Assembly: GCA_005406025.1 (NCBI GenBank)
Contig: BGZK01000151.1
Coordinates: 124,001 to 188,000, forward strand
Direction: 5' to 3'
Source: Eumeta japonica
Taxonomy: Eukaryota; Arthropoda; Insecta; Lepidoptera; Psychidae
DNA length: 64,000 nt
The notes beneath the pieces were generated by a model. That model was not told where the DNA came from. It saw only the letters and a list, made by a program, of their open reading frames with translations, and ran no database searches. Below, in pieces: positions 37,085-62,748 of this stretch. Each line of letters opens with the position of its first letter. The stretch's first letter is position 1. The position numbers and the translations under genes were made by a program.

Positions 37085-37560
37085 ATACCATCGAATTGGT
37101 CTGATGATGGCGACCGAAGGTAGCCATAGTAACTCCTAAACTAAATATGATAAACCCATCATGTTAAGCTTTATTTGATTTGTTCTGATAAAACAATTAC
37201 CTTGCTTGGTATACAGAGTCTGATAATTTATTATCAGACCCAAAAGATGGTCATAGGAACTCCTGAGCTATACATGATATACTTATCGTGTTTGGATTCG
37301 TTTGATATTTCTTAACAAAGACTTTAATCATACATGATGCCCAGGGCCTAATGATGATTTCGGAAGATAGTTAAAGGAGCTCATATGCTACACATAATAA
37401 ACTCGCCGTGTTTGGGTTCCATTGATTTTTCTTGAACAAAATTTGAAATTTTTAGTTATCCGGGGTCTAATGAATTTTTAATGAAAAATTTCAGATAGTA
37501 GGTCTAGGAATTCCCTACTCAAAAGAAACTCATCCTATTTGGGTTCGTTTGATTTGTTTA
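37085..37560 (+). repeat. Diverged tandem array, four ~120-bp units
   Basis: Each unit runs from GTCTGATGATGG/GTCTAATGA through GGAACTCCTGAGCTA-like and ATGATATACTTATCG-like text to TTGGGTTCGTTTGAT. Units start near 37098, 37219, 37348 and 37465. The 37560-38120 stretch after it is AT-rich with nothing seen. Confidence 0.7.
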
Positions 37561-38123
37561 TATATTGAAAAATCTATATTTTTTCATTTTATTGAGATCT
37601 TTTGTTCACTTTTCGCAGTCGGGATTTATTTAATTGTTTTTCTTTTAATTCTGTTTTAACAACATTCTAAGATTGTTTTCCTTTCACTAGCATCATCGTC
37701 GTATCTTTTGTATTAATCGTGATAAATCTTAGATTTATATGTTGTTATTCGTTAATCTTTCTGGTCGTATAAATATTAAACAGAGATTATTGCAGTAAAA
37801 TAGATTTGGAAACATCATCTTGACTTTGTAAGACCTATTCAATGATATGTCACTCCACAGATATGCAATTTTATTTTCTTTAGCGCTACTTTTATTTTAA
37901 GACTGCTTTTGATTTTGATTTTTTGTAATTTTATTTTAATATGGGTAATTATTTGAAATTTGGTTAACTTGTGACCTAATTTTGAAAGTGGTGTTTTTAG
38001 TTACAAATCGATACAGTTTATATTCTATGCTGTGTATATAACATCTACTTTGCTGCATCTAAAAGGGCCAGTCACTTTACTTGATATTTTAAGAGAAATA
38101 TACGATTTTTCAAAATCAGTGCT

Positions 38124-40234
38124 CTAGGGACTGATGGGACTGTATAGGGACTGACAAAAAAACATTGTTATTATATCAAATCACATTTTTATTGAAAATC
38201 AACTGTAATAACAAATTTTCTCTTGAGTTCACAAATTTCTATGAACTTATAATCACAACATTTTTCTTATTCATTAGGTATTACACATGAAAATAATGTA
38301 CTTATTAATATTTCTTAGCAATCAAATTGCACTTTAAGTTTAATACTTTAAGTAATTAACAAATATTTTAAATAATCAGCCTTTTAAATTTCTGAGTAAC
38401 TAAATTTTAATTTGAACACAATATTCAGACTTTCATTAATTATCATGAGATCACAAATATTATTAACTTAACCTATCTATCTAGTACCTCGTATTAATTT
38501 TTATCACTTCTCGTAAACACTAACTGGTGTTTTAAATTTGTAAAATACTGTCCTCTCTTGACAATTAGATTAGGTATTGGCAGTTTTCTATGACGTCTTC
38601 GTAAGGCACGTCAGCGATATCATTATCATTTATTTTAAATTCTGTGCCATCTTCATTGCAAACTTTTAGGAATGTAACTGTCAGCTCTCCTTCATCGTCA
38701 TCATATTTTGAGCAAATTGCGGCGTATCGGTATTCTTTTCTCTCCCATTATTAACTTAACTAGGACATAATCTCCACTGCCATAGCAGTGATGCATTCTT
38801 TTTCCTGCCGCACAACGACTATTATTGTCATCTTCATAAAACTGGTGTATGATCTCTTCAACTCTCTTTTATTTTGCTTAGCTTCATATTTTGTACGATT
38901 AAATCCCATCTTCTTATATGTAATTGCATTATTTCCAAGTCTCCATATCTTATACTTACGTGTCAGCGGACTGGACAAAATCGTTTTAAACAGGTTTTAT
39001 TTTGTTGTGTTTCAATCTTTGTATCTAAAATTTGCTTCTGAATAACTTCGCCAAATAACGCTTTTTTATCAATTCAGCTTTTGATTAGGGTCTTCGGCCA
39101 TTTCTAAAATTTTACTTTTGGTGTAACTGCTTTCTTCTTCTTTATCATTCTTTGTTTTAGTCTTCTGTTTTTGCTGTTCGCTGTTTTTCTTTGATTAGTA
39201 AATCCTTTCTATTTCTTTTGTTTCAGCTTCTCTTTCCTTATTTAATAAAGGAACCTCAGGAATAATTTCATCTTCCGATGATGGCGTATTTTGGTTCGCG
39301 TACTTATCAGTATTTTCTTGAATCTTTTGTTTTTCTATAATCTGATGAATAAGCGACCCAGTTTTTCTTGCCTTTCTATGTTCACGGGGCGTCATGTCTT
39401 TTACATTTCCGTTGTCCCTTTTCTTTTTCTTTAGATATTTAAGTCGTTCCTTTTCTTTGTACTCTGCCAGCAAAACAGGGTCATTTTTATTTTTCCAACC
39501 GTCTTTTGCCTGTTCAGACTTTTTGCAATTTCCTCTTTTGACAATGTTGTTTTCTTTCTAGGCGCCATATTCTACAACAAATACATTGTGGTATTATGTT
39601 AAAACCATGCATCACACGTTAAACCATCAGTCCCTAGATGGCGTCAGGCCCTAGTCCTTATTATGACTAGGGCTGACGGACTAGGCCTGACGAAACGAAA
39701 CAAAATCAAATGAAACCTATTATTTAAAATCAACATCAAAACCAATAGGCGGTCAAAATAACAAGGCATGCCAAACTCATATTAACAATAAGTAATGAAA
39801 TCAATTAGTAATTAACTATATTTAAAACTACTTACCTAGGGCCTGAGAGCTTGACTGGCACAGCACGTGTTTGCGAAGCGAAGTCGGCGCTCTCACTAAT
39901 AACAAGATGGCTGCCGCGGCTTGTGTCGTGTTTACAACTAACTTTACACCGATGCTATCGTATTGAATGAGTTATGTCAACGTCATATGCCGGGATGGCG
40001 CGTATTTATGAATTTCGTAAATGGCTAGGGCCTGATATTTTTTATCACTTACACTTTTTAACTTGAAACAATGTGATGAAATAAAATGTTATTATAAATT
40101 AAATTGTAAGAACAATGTTAGTAATGTACAATAAACAAGTATAAAGTAGAGTTCAATCAAATTATTCTTATGGAATTAAAATTACACTGAAATGAATATT
40201 AAATTCGGGAGATCTTACATGGCTAGGGCCTGAT
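38124..40234. mobile_element. Region framed by repeated CTAGGGMCTGAT motifs (candidate DNA element)
   Basis: CTAGGGACTGAT at 38124-38135 has an exact inverted copy at 39626-39637. Relatives occur at 38144, 39641 (inverted), 39667, 39680, 39836, 40025 and 40223. The motif does not recur elsewhere that I noticed. Such clusters fit subterminal binding sites of a DNA transposon, enclosing the minus-strand relic. Confidence 0.45.
38565..39568 (-). pseudogene. Decayed mobile-element-associated gene, unknown function
   Basis: Starts MAPRKKTTLSKEEI, shifts frame, then LLAEYKEKERLKYLKKKKRD and DMTPREHRKARK (highly basic, coiled-coil-like). A later block has IIHQFYEDDNNSRCAAGKKE, and the C-terminal block GDYVLVKLIMGEKKYRYAAI...EDVIENCQYLI ends in TAA at 38565. 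These blocks recall uncharacterised multi-copy arthropod proteins with a basic N-terminus and a C-terminal small beta domain. Several frameshifts and stops separate them. A consensus donor (GTAAGT) near 38958 may mean the original was spliced. I cannot name the family. Confidence 0.5.
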
Positions 40235-41684
40235 GTTTGGAGTAAGAAGTGGCAATTTTTGGAAATAAATAATATTATGATGTATATCAAAATGAGTGAC
40301 CGAATTTAATGGACTTTATAACATCGCTAAGTAGTTTCAAATATTGGATAAAATTAATATAAATATGTGAAAATTGACGCTAACACCAAGTTAACCAAAT
40401 TTCAAATAATTACCCATATACACTGTGACAATCGCGGCACCGAAATAAATCTAATCGAATTAGGTTTATAAGTTTAATAGTTATGAGGGAATATAGGAAC
40501 GGACATACATACAAACAAGTAATCACATGTAATCCTTCTTTTGCGTTTCACCGGTGCGGTACAAATTAGTTAATAAATAAATTAATAGAAAATTTGACTG
40601 CGTAAAATTGGACTAAAAAGATGGAAACAAGATGATTTAAAAAATGATTTAATAAAATATGCTAGAAAAATAGAAAATCAACAAAATACTTGCAGTCGTG
40701 GGTATCAGATTCATGTTTTGATTGATGATTATGACATATTTTTTTAAAAATAAGAACCGATTCCAAAAATTAGCCTGCACATACACTTCATTAAAAATAA
40801 CACTACCTAAACAGATATAAGTACACAGAAATAAAATCGTTATAAGAATTGTTTTAGGCAATGCCGGTCAAGGCAAGAAATTTAAGTCTTTTTTATATGT
40901 ATTCTGAAAAATCATACCAAAGTAAGAGTTGTATGATGGACCTTTAATTTTATATAAGTATTCTTGCCAATTTCGTTTAGATCACATTAGACCATGGAGT
41001 TATGAACTATTATTACCGTGGCCTCCCATTTTCATAACCCCATGCATTGGACGTTGTAAACATCGTATTATTGTTACGACGACTACGCGCCTTTGTATAG
41101 GACTGCCATATAATTTTTTATTAATTTTCTATTAAAAAAATTACAAATGTTCATAGTGAAATGTGAAATCAAAATATTTAATACCAAACTACATTCACAT
41201 CAGTCATTATTTAAAAGTTTGAATTTCGTACTAATACAAAAATTGTAAATTTTAGAAAGAATACAATAATCCTAATAGTATAAACTTCAATGATCACATC
41301 AAAGACGCCGCCGCCACTCGCCGAAAGGCGGTGTGCGGCATCATAAAATAAGCGGGAATCTCTTTGTCATCTTTGAAGAAAACACCACGTGTTTTACGTT
41401 TCTAACAGGGTGACTATACGAGTAAAATTTTGTTGCATATTGTATGTTTATCTCATAGTAATTATGATCTAATACAAATAACGAAATATATGTAAATAAT
41501 TCAACTCAGAGTGTTAAAGTTTAACATAATACTTATTTATTCTCATTTAACTGCTTATTTGATACAGCATATACATACAAAATAAATAGCGATAGAGAGA
41601 GATTACAGCAAAAAGTAAATATAAAGGGTAGAAGTACAAAGAGCCTAATCTAAATTAATAACATACAAATATGAAAAAGTAAAT
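40235..41684. other. No gene recognised; one GC-rich hairpin
   Basis: AT-rich sequence apart from about 41306-41341, where GCCGCCGCCACTCGCC and GGCGGTGTGCGGC can pair imperfectly around a GAAA loop. No coding evidence. Confidence 0.35.
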
Positions 41685-42060
41685 TACAGTGTATCAGCAA
41701 AGAGCGTATCTTCATGGAACTTACGTCCTTTGGTTGAGAAGCGCAGTTTTCGGAAATAACTCAAAAATAGTATATTATTCGATCACGTTCAAAATTATTT
41801 TCATTGAAAGTATTTATTAAGTGTTAGCTATGTTATTTTTGATACTTTTCGACATACGGTTTAAAAATAAAGGAAGGACAGAATTTATGCTACTTTTGAA
41901 GTAATTATTTCTGAAATTATTCATGTAATCAGAAAAATATTCAAAAACGTTAAAGTGTTTTAAAAGAACTGTCGAAGCATGTACCACACGATGATGTTTT
42001 TGAAAAAAATCTTTCAGCATCTGTTGGATGTACGGAGTGCCCCGTATAAACATTTATTTT
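41685..42060 (+). repeat. Dispersed repeat family A, copy 4
   Basis: Matches 2740-3060: GTATCTTCATGGAACTTACG, then AAAAGAACTGTCGAAGCATG and GGAGTGCCCCGTATAAAC. The upstream module is missing. The reverse-strand open frame here is not a gene. Confidence 0.75.
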
Positions 42061-42885
42061 GTTATTTAACAATTTATAAGAGCAGTTCTAAATGAAGGTA
42101 TATGAAAAATATATTAAATTGTGATTGTACATCTGAATTATTTTGCTTATCAATTGTATCAATTGTTTAATATTTATATGGGGTTATCAGGTAATATTTT
42201 GATGGGGTCAATAATGTATAAGCATCTAATATTATTTTAAAAGAAACTAATAAATATAAGATAAATACGCAAAAAAGAATAATGATAATAACGTATAAAA
42301 CTGAGAATTGATTTAACTTCAACAAATGCAAGTTAATCCACATTAATTAAACAATTAAATGAGTTCCTTAAATTCTGATGTGAATAATAGTCTTCCTAGT
42401 ATTGGTACAATATTTCCTTGAACTACTAACAGCACGTGTTTAATATACTCAAGTATTCGTTAATCTAAAATTTAGATTCTAAATAATATCGACTTTGTTA
42501 ATATGCTCGTTTGGGTTCGTTAAGTTTCTGTTTGTGGTATGTTTATCCTTCCATCAAAAATAAGTAAAAGAAGTGAACATTGCAAAAACAATTGAATAAT
42601 TCGTACTTTTTGCTCATAATATTATTTTAGATAAAAATCATGAAGTGCTATAAACAGAAAAAGCCCGTCTAAGTGGCAATTCAAAAAGTTTTTGTTAAAA
42701 TTAATCGGGATTCAGATATGTGTTGTTATTTTTATTATTTTCTCTGTCTTCTTTATTATTTTCAATAAATAAATTTATTTTTATTAATAAAGAAAAATTC
42801 AAAGTTAACTTAATAATTCACAAGCAGTGTTTATTAAAAATTTAAGCGTAATATTTTATGTAATTGTTTTTTTTTACGATTCAAT

Positions 42886-44588
42886 ACTAGTATTATAAAT
42901 GCAAACGTCTCTTTGTCTGTCAGTCTGTTCGATATTCACGCCTATAAACTACTGTACCGATTTTGACGAAATATGACACAGAAACAGTTTGGCAGAAGAA
43001 ATCGGACATAGGTTACGAATTGTTTGGTTGGCTGTCTGTTCGGTTGTATGTTTTTTCATAGTTCAACAATAGCTAAATTTATTTGATCAACTTTACTGTA
43101 CTAATAGAAAATATCATTTTGTCTTATAGTAGCTATTGTCTGTTTGTCTTTCAATCTGTTTGTATTTTTATGGGGTGTTATAGTTTTTTACTTATAACTC
43201 GACAACTCTTCGACAAATTATCAAATTATGTTGAAATTCAGAAAACTAATAGAATTCATGACATAAAATGTAGCTGTTGACATAAACTGTTTCTTTTTGT
43301 CAATGTTTATCTGTAATGTAATGTAACGCCTTATAAATAGAAGATTTAAAAGTTATTAATTTTATTTTATTTTGTTGGCCATGCTTTTTGTGTGCTTTGC
43401 TTAGAGAAGGAGCGTTGTTAGAGCCAGCAAAGACAACTAAGGGGGGGATAGAAAAATTCATAGGACATTAAAAAGAACTATGTGGTTTTTCTATTGCGTC
43501 TTTTATCAGTCATTGTATTATATTATTAAGCGTAATATTATAAATATGTGTACTTTGTAACGATGTTTGGTTGTTCTTAACTCTATTATGCATAAGTGGT
43601 AGGACGAACTTAATTGAAATTTAATACACAGATAGAATGTTTTCTGGGTTGTACTCCATGATATTTTATATCTCCTACAAAAGCGTTTCTGTGCAATAAT
43701 TTGCAAGAAACCTGAATCAATATCGGTATCAAGTGTAATTCGAAAATAGAGGGACGCAGGGTTGAAATGGAGAACATCACCGAATCGGAACTCATTGTGA
43801 AATCGGGACTTAAATCGAAAACAGATTTGAGATTGGAATTATTATTGAGATTATTCGATATCGAAAATAACAAATAAGTTGTATGTCCACGCAGGCGATG
43901 CTGTAGACAAAAGCAAGGAATCTGTATTATTAACTATGTATTTGAATGTTGTAAAAGTCATATATAATAAAAATAAATCCAAAACCCGATTACGAAAATA
44001 TTGCATTCTATAAATGTAAGAAACAAGAACATATATATTTTGTCTGCAATTCTAATCTACAAACAATTCAATATTTTCACATAAGTAGACAACTTAAATA
44101 TACATTTTAATGTAATATATAGACATAGCAATGTTTAGAGGATAGCTGTGCTATATAATAAATAAATGTAGCATGTACAAGAAGATATCCTTATATTGTG
44201 CAAATACAAGAATATTTTATGTTTCATACTTTTCAGAGTGCGATTTTGTCGTAGTTGTGTTATATTTTCTTAGAAAATGTGTGTAGTGCCACTTTATATT
44301 TTATTTAGTCTAGGTTTTATTTTTATTATAGTATAATATATTAATTTAGTATGACGTCACGCAGCCTATAACTAGTTGACGACAAATGTGCTTCTAGCGA
44401 TATTTCATTTGTCAAATTATAGTAAATAGTTTAAAAGTTATGTGAGAACAGATAAACATACATCGAAACTACATACAAGCTAAAATCAGAACACTCCTAT
44501 TAGCTTCGCTAGGTAATGTATTATAGGCTAATCTTTTACATATATCTACCTAAAGTCCACACGGATGAAGTCGCGGACACCAACTAGT
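42886..44588 (+). mobile_element. Candidate non-autonomous element with lepidopteran-type ends
   Basis: The left end ACTAGTATTATAAATGCAAA followed by TTTGTCTGTCAGTCTG and ACCGATTTTGACGAAAT, and the right end AGTCCACACGGATGAAGTCG then CGGACACCAACTAGT, are the start and finish of a repeat type common in moth genomes. Internal DNA is AT-rich with no recognisable protein. Whether both ends belong to one insertion is not proven. Confidence 0.45.
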
Positions 44589-44599
44589 TAATATAATGT

Positions 44600-45590
44600 G
44601 TGACATTCTAAAGTAGACTTACATTTATATAATCTGTGATGTGAAATCAAAATAAAAAGCCCAAGTGTCGGACTACGCAAAGATTAAGATTCTTTGTTTT
44701 GACCGAAACAAATATGAGCATTAGTTTCACAGCTCCAATAAGAGATGCTCCATACAAAATCTATACGTTTTTATATAAAAAGGTATGGATACTATGATTT
44801 TTTTCTGAACAAACATCTATATTACAATTAAAAATAACCTATAACATACGTATGTTAATTTTTCCTGTGAATAATATAACTTCTTATTAGTGACAGAATT
44901 TTCGGAAATGAATATTCCTTAAATTCAAATTTACAAACCATACCTTGTTAAACTATTAGCATAGGTAAATTACGACCAAACGCTTCTTTTGTTTTAAAAC
45001 AAATAACAATAGGTTAAATAACATTTACGTAACCTATTAATCATGGAAAACAACAATAAAAATGTCATATATACGCGCGCGCACGATCATTTAAACACGC
45101 AGGCATACATACACACACGTGCACCTATATAAAAATAAATTAATAATGATAATAAAGAAATACAAAAATAATGATTTTTTTATGGTATATGGTGTATCGA
45201 AATAACATATTGCAATTTTCATCACGATCGGTCAAACCGTTCTTAAGTTTAAAAAGATAATAGCCAGATTTAAATTAAAAAATGAAAACATGTTAGATTA
45301 ATGAATACACTTTTTTTTGTATTTATAATTTTATAGCATGACATAAATATCAGATCAACATTGAACAATAAATTCACCACCATACATATCTCGTATGTTG
45401 CAATCAGACAAGTACTTGGGCTCAGTGAAGGATTAGACGAAAATATATACATGTATGAATAGTAGTTGCCTTTAAAATTCATTTCTTACTTTACTTCATA
45501 CTATAAAAATTGTTTTTACAATATTTGATATCAAAAAAATATGGTCCACTTTAAGTCACGTAGAACCCTAAAAACCTGTCCTGAAGTATG
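44600..45590. other. No gene recognised
   Basis: AT-rich. A small alternating GCGC/ACAC stretch at 45074-45130 is the only notable feature. Confidence 0.4.
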
Positions 45591-45808
45591 CGTCATATAT
45601 AAAAAATATATGCTAAACAGTTAGTTTGAGGACATGTCCCTAAAGTATGCGTTACATTGTAAAGTCCTCAAACTATGCGTTACGTTGAAGATCGTTCATA
45701 TATGTTGAAATGTAAGAATATATACAAAAATCTAGGTCGGTTGGACTCGTCACTGTGTAGGCTATCAGTTAAACCCAAAACAAAAATGTGGTCCCAAAGC
45801 ATGCGTTT

Positions 45809-45857
<49 letters not shown>

Positions 45858-45890
45858 ATATATGTATGTATATATATATAAAAATGTATA
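45590..45890 (-). repeat. TA-anchored dispersed element C, copy 2, with (TA)n
   Basis: AAGTATGCGT motifs at 45585, 45637 and 45673 (the last AACTATGCGT) and AAAGCATGCGTTTGACA lead into (TA)n at 45812-45854. This mirrors copy 1 at 35031-35185. Confidence 0.5.
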
Positions 45891-46339
45891 TATATATCAT
45901 CATCATCGCTCGAACTTCAGCCAGTCGCAATTACTGAAAGGGACAAGTCCCGATACACCGAGGAGCGTAAATATGGGGAGTGTAGATTCTATTCTGGATT
46001 AGGAGTGACGGGGAGTTTGTAGAGCCAGCCGGTATTCGTGCAACCTTTATGAAACTGGATTAAGGATGGCAATAGATACTATAATGTGCCAATAAATACA
46101 GTAGGAAGGTGATATAAAAATGTATATATATATATAATTTATATTTAGTGAAGCATTTGTGAAATTCTTTAATTTCAGATAATTTTTCCATTACGAATGT
46201 TGAAGCCCAACTAATAATTCGCAATTTATAAAAATCAATCTCTATAACTTGATGACAATAACACGATAATCAAATGTCACTTTTGACAACCTACGTCAAA
46301 TATTCAGTAAAACAATCTTTAGATCACTGTTTTGCCTAT

Positions 46340-46485
46340 GTTTATATTGTATGACGGCTAAACAAGGTGTAAACAGTGTTTATAATTTAAACAAGATTTC
46401 TGAATAGACTTTTTTGTAAACTCGCGTTAAACAGTTGTTTACGCACGTTTTAAAGTTAGACTAGAGACTCTGAATAAGACGGATA
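46340..46485 (-). repeat. Dispersed repeat B, reverse copy
   Basis: Ends AGAGACTCTGAATAAGACGG and contains GTAAACAGTGTTTATA. This is the reverse orientation of the family at 28285-28445. Confidence 0.5.
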
Positions 46486-46608
46486 GATTGTACTTACATA
46501 TCAATATGTAGATATGATCAAGATCTAGAGTAGAACTAGTAGTAACTTGATTATTAAGTTGTAGAAGAATACGCAATAATTTATTTACTTTTTAGTGCAT
46601 ATTAATTT

Positions 46609-46800
46609 TTGGAAATTTATTTTTTGAATGGACTGGACTCTCGCAACTCCCAAAGAACCCATATCCATGCATTGCCGGCCTCTTGGGAGGGAATAGGATA
46701 CCTAATGGAGGGGGAATCAAGTAGATGGACGAGGATTAGGGGAATGGGCAAAAGGAATTCTCACTCACAACAGCGGCAGCTTCTATTTCGTCCGTATTCT
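46609..46800 (+). repeat. Dispersed-repeat-derived sequence (GGGAGGGAATAGGATACC type)
   Basis: The text GCCGGCCTCTTGGGAGGGAA, then GGAATCAAGTAGATGGACGA, resembles, from memory, a sequence common in moth genomes. The open frame is incidental. Confidence 0.4.
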
Positions 46801-46838
46801 ATAAAAGTGTAATATTTCATCAGTCAAGCTAAATTGGC

Positions 46839-46918
46839 CACAGTATGGCCAGAGCCATACTGTGTGGCAGAGCATACATACTGCATAAATATGTGTGGCA
46901 GACCACACATATTTATGC
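46839..46918. repeat. Two adjacent hairpins
   Basis: Hairpin 1: CACAGTATGGC (46839-46849) with GCCATACTGTG (46854-46864). Hairpin 2: 16-base perfect arms 46883-46898 and 46903-46918 with loop CAGA. They share a GTGTGGCAGA motif. Confidence 0.8.
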
Positions 46919-46999
46919 AATTGGAAAACTGAAATTCTCATGCTAATTTAAACTTGCACATAGTATATAACTATCCTATTCAAGTATATACAACCATCA

Positions 47000-49883
47000 A
47001 ATGTCGTTAGAAAACTAATAATTTGTCAATTTTAATAAAGTAAATTTTTGGGAATTCATCAAAAACTTAATATTTAAATTTATTTAGTGTATTTCATTTA
47101 TTCTTACTATTCCACATATGGTTTTGATCTTATGATATGAAAGATGCAATCTGTGTCATAGTTGTGATGATAATTTCAAATAATGTAATTTGAAAAATAC
47201 ATAATAAATCAAAAAAGGTGACGTTAATTTATTTATCATAAAATTATTAGAACGAAAAACCTACATCTAAAATAAAAAGCCATGTATACTAGTCATTTAA
47301 TATTTACTTTTATAATTATGTTATTTTCATTCATAACTAACAACGATATGGGTGTTACGATGTATTCAGTAAAACAAATTAAAACAAAATACAAATTCAC
47401 TCACTATTAAATTTAATTTTACAATAATAGTAATAAGAAAATTCTTTTTCGATTTAAATAATTTATAATAGATAACCCCATTTCAAAAACTCTTAAATGT
47501 GAATTTTTATCATTTATTAAACGTGCATGCGAGTCGTGAGAGTGACAATTCAGTGGGACTTATATATTTTGAATAACATCGCCTCATAAATCAGGTCACT
47601 AGTATGTCTTAATCTTTTTTACACAGAGGGTCTTTAGAAGCAACGTTGATTACAAAATCCATATTAGATAGACTTAATAAAAATATGCACTTCTAAACTA
47701 CCATCGGACCGAACGGCGCGCGACGAACGGCCAACGCCGACGGCGGCGGCGCGGACGACGCCGGCGCGGTCGCTCGGCGCGAGGCGCGGCCCTCTAACTC
47801 GTGACGTACAGAGTCATACCGTAAAGATAATCGATTACAATATATTTACACGAATCGTAAAGGTGTCAGCAAATCAATAGCCTTAATGACCACAACTAAG
47901 CTCCACTACGTGATTTGAAATCGAAGCGCCGAGCGCTCACTATACAATCCTATGTTATAATAATTTATAGCTAATTAAAAACCATTAACATGTATCTTGT
48001 GATATCGGCTGCCGCTCAATATTAAATATATGCTGATACCAGACCGACCTGAACCGGATTAAATATTTGCTAAGCACACACAGCTACAACGAAATACTTT
48101 CAAACATCCAAAAACAATATATAATATGAATAAGATTAAAAATAAGCAAACTGCAGTGGCAAATGCAACTATTTATTATTTTACTCTATTTAGCAGCAAT
48201 TAAATGAGGTTGCATACTGGCCAGTTATTACACGACCATGAACATTGTTTGGTTGGATATGTGTAATTGTGTCACTTGGTCCAGTCATAATTTAGTTAAA
48301 ATACAAGCAAAAAAATTCATTGTCTACATTATAATGTTCATAATCTCCATGTTTTTAATTTTTCACTGTTATATGAATATCCTATTAATGTATTTGAAAA
48401 TGTAATTTCATTATTAGGCTAAGCTACAAGATATTAAATAATGAATTTTTTTTAATAATTTAAGGTAGAATACCTTTGCTTAAAATTTATGCCTGATTCA
48501 AGTGCAAAATATTAACAGAACGTTATAAAGTTGCATACTTAAAACTATGACATAAATTTATATTATTTCGAAAAAAAAATGATTACTAATTTATCATAGC
48601 GTTCTATTAAACGACAACTATTATATAGAGATATAGAATACAATTTTATTCCAAAAACTATTTTGGTACCTTAAAGAACCACTGAATAATTATTCAGAAT
48701 ATGAGTATACATTGAGAACATATTTTCTTGACTTAATCAGCCATATGACAGAATTTGTAGTAAATCTAATACAAATTTATATTCTCTGCACTGTTCATCC
48801 ATATACACAATATTCTGTTTTATTAATAATATTATAAATTATCTTGAGAGATCAGTTTATACAAGTAACATGTATACACCGGATAACGCTTGTAACTGCT
48901 AGGCTTTTATTATTGATCTGTTACTAGGCGCACGCGTCATAGTCTCAGTGCCAGAGGTATTTATGCACAATAAATATTCTAAGACTACCAGACAGGTATG
49001 CCCTAATGAATACACAGCTCAAGCAAGGTTATGAATGCTCTTCACTAATTTAACTTGTTTGTTATTCCCAAAAGGTGTACTTCTAATTTACATAAAGACA
49101 TACATATGTATAAGTGCAAAATTATATTACCTACAAAAAAAATGAACAAAGAATTAATGTTCGTTTAAGAGTAATAAAGCAAACAGAACAATGGGAAACA
49201 TCAAAAACCATACTGGAAACTGGCATTCCCCACCTGAAATTTGGAGTAATATATATTTATTGTATGTACATAAAAGAGATAATTTGAGCTTACAAAAGTA
49301 CAAAGTAATCACATTCCCACGGTTTAGAATCTACAGTGGATTTATTATCCTTCTTATCGACTAAGACAGCTTAAGCCTTATCGACAATTAGACTACAGTA
49401 TCACACGATTACTCGCCGAAAACACCTAATATGCATCGAAATTTATCCCAATGGCCAACATGAAAAAAACTCTATCACTAAAGTAGCATATGAACAACGA
49501 GTTTCGGCCGAAAGCGATGGGCGCGTGGCGCTCGGGGGCCCTCTCAACCGCAAAGGTCACGTGCAGGCGGCCGAGGGCTGAGGGAAGACCGCGAGCCGAC
49601 GCTTATTCTCACGCATTTACAACAGACACTTTAAATGTCACCGCCGATCAAACAATGACAAATTATAATTTAGTTTCCACAAAAACAGGTTTTTTTTTTC
49701 TATATTTTGGTTTTCACTGTTACAATTTTTATACCATTTTGTCGTACCCCCATAATTACGCAATTAATAAAACAGCGTGTAGAGTGCGTAGCGTGGAGCG
49801 CAGGCGGCAGTCATCCGGTGCTGTCGGGAGTGAACGATGTCGCGAGGCGGAGCGCGACGAGGCGTGTGCGCGCCGTTCGCCAT
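47000..49883 (-). other. sgg: Probable sgg 3' UTR with GC-rich patches
   Basis: No coding frame. GC-rich patches stand out at 49495-49610, 49780-49883 and 47700-47800. The last is over 80 percent G+C by eye (CGCCGACGGCGGCGGCGCGG). Minus-strand AATAAA candidates occur near 47080-47100. The UTR end is not determined; extent is inferred. Confidence 0.4.
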
Positions 49884-62748
<12,865 letters not shown>

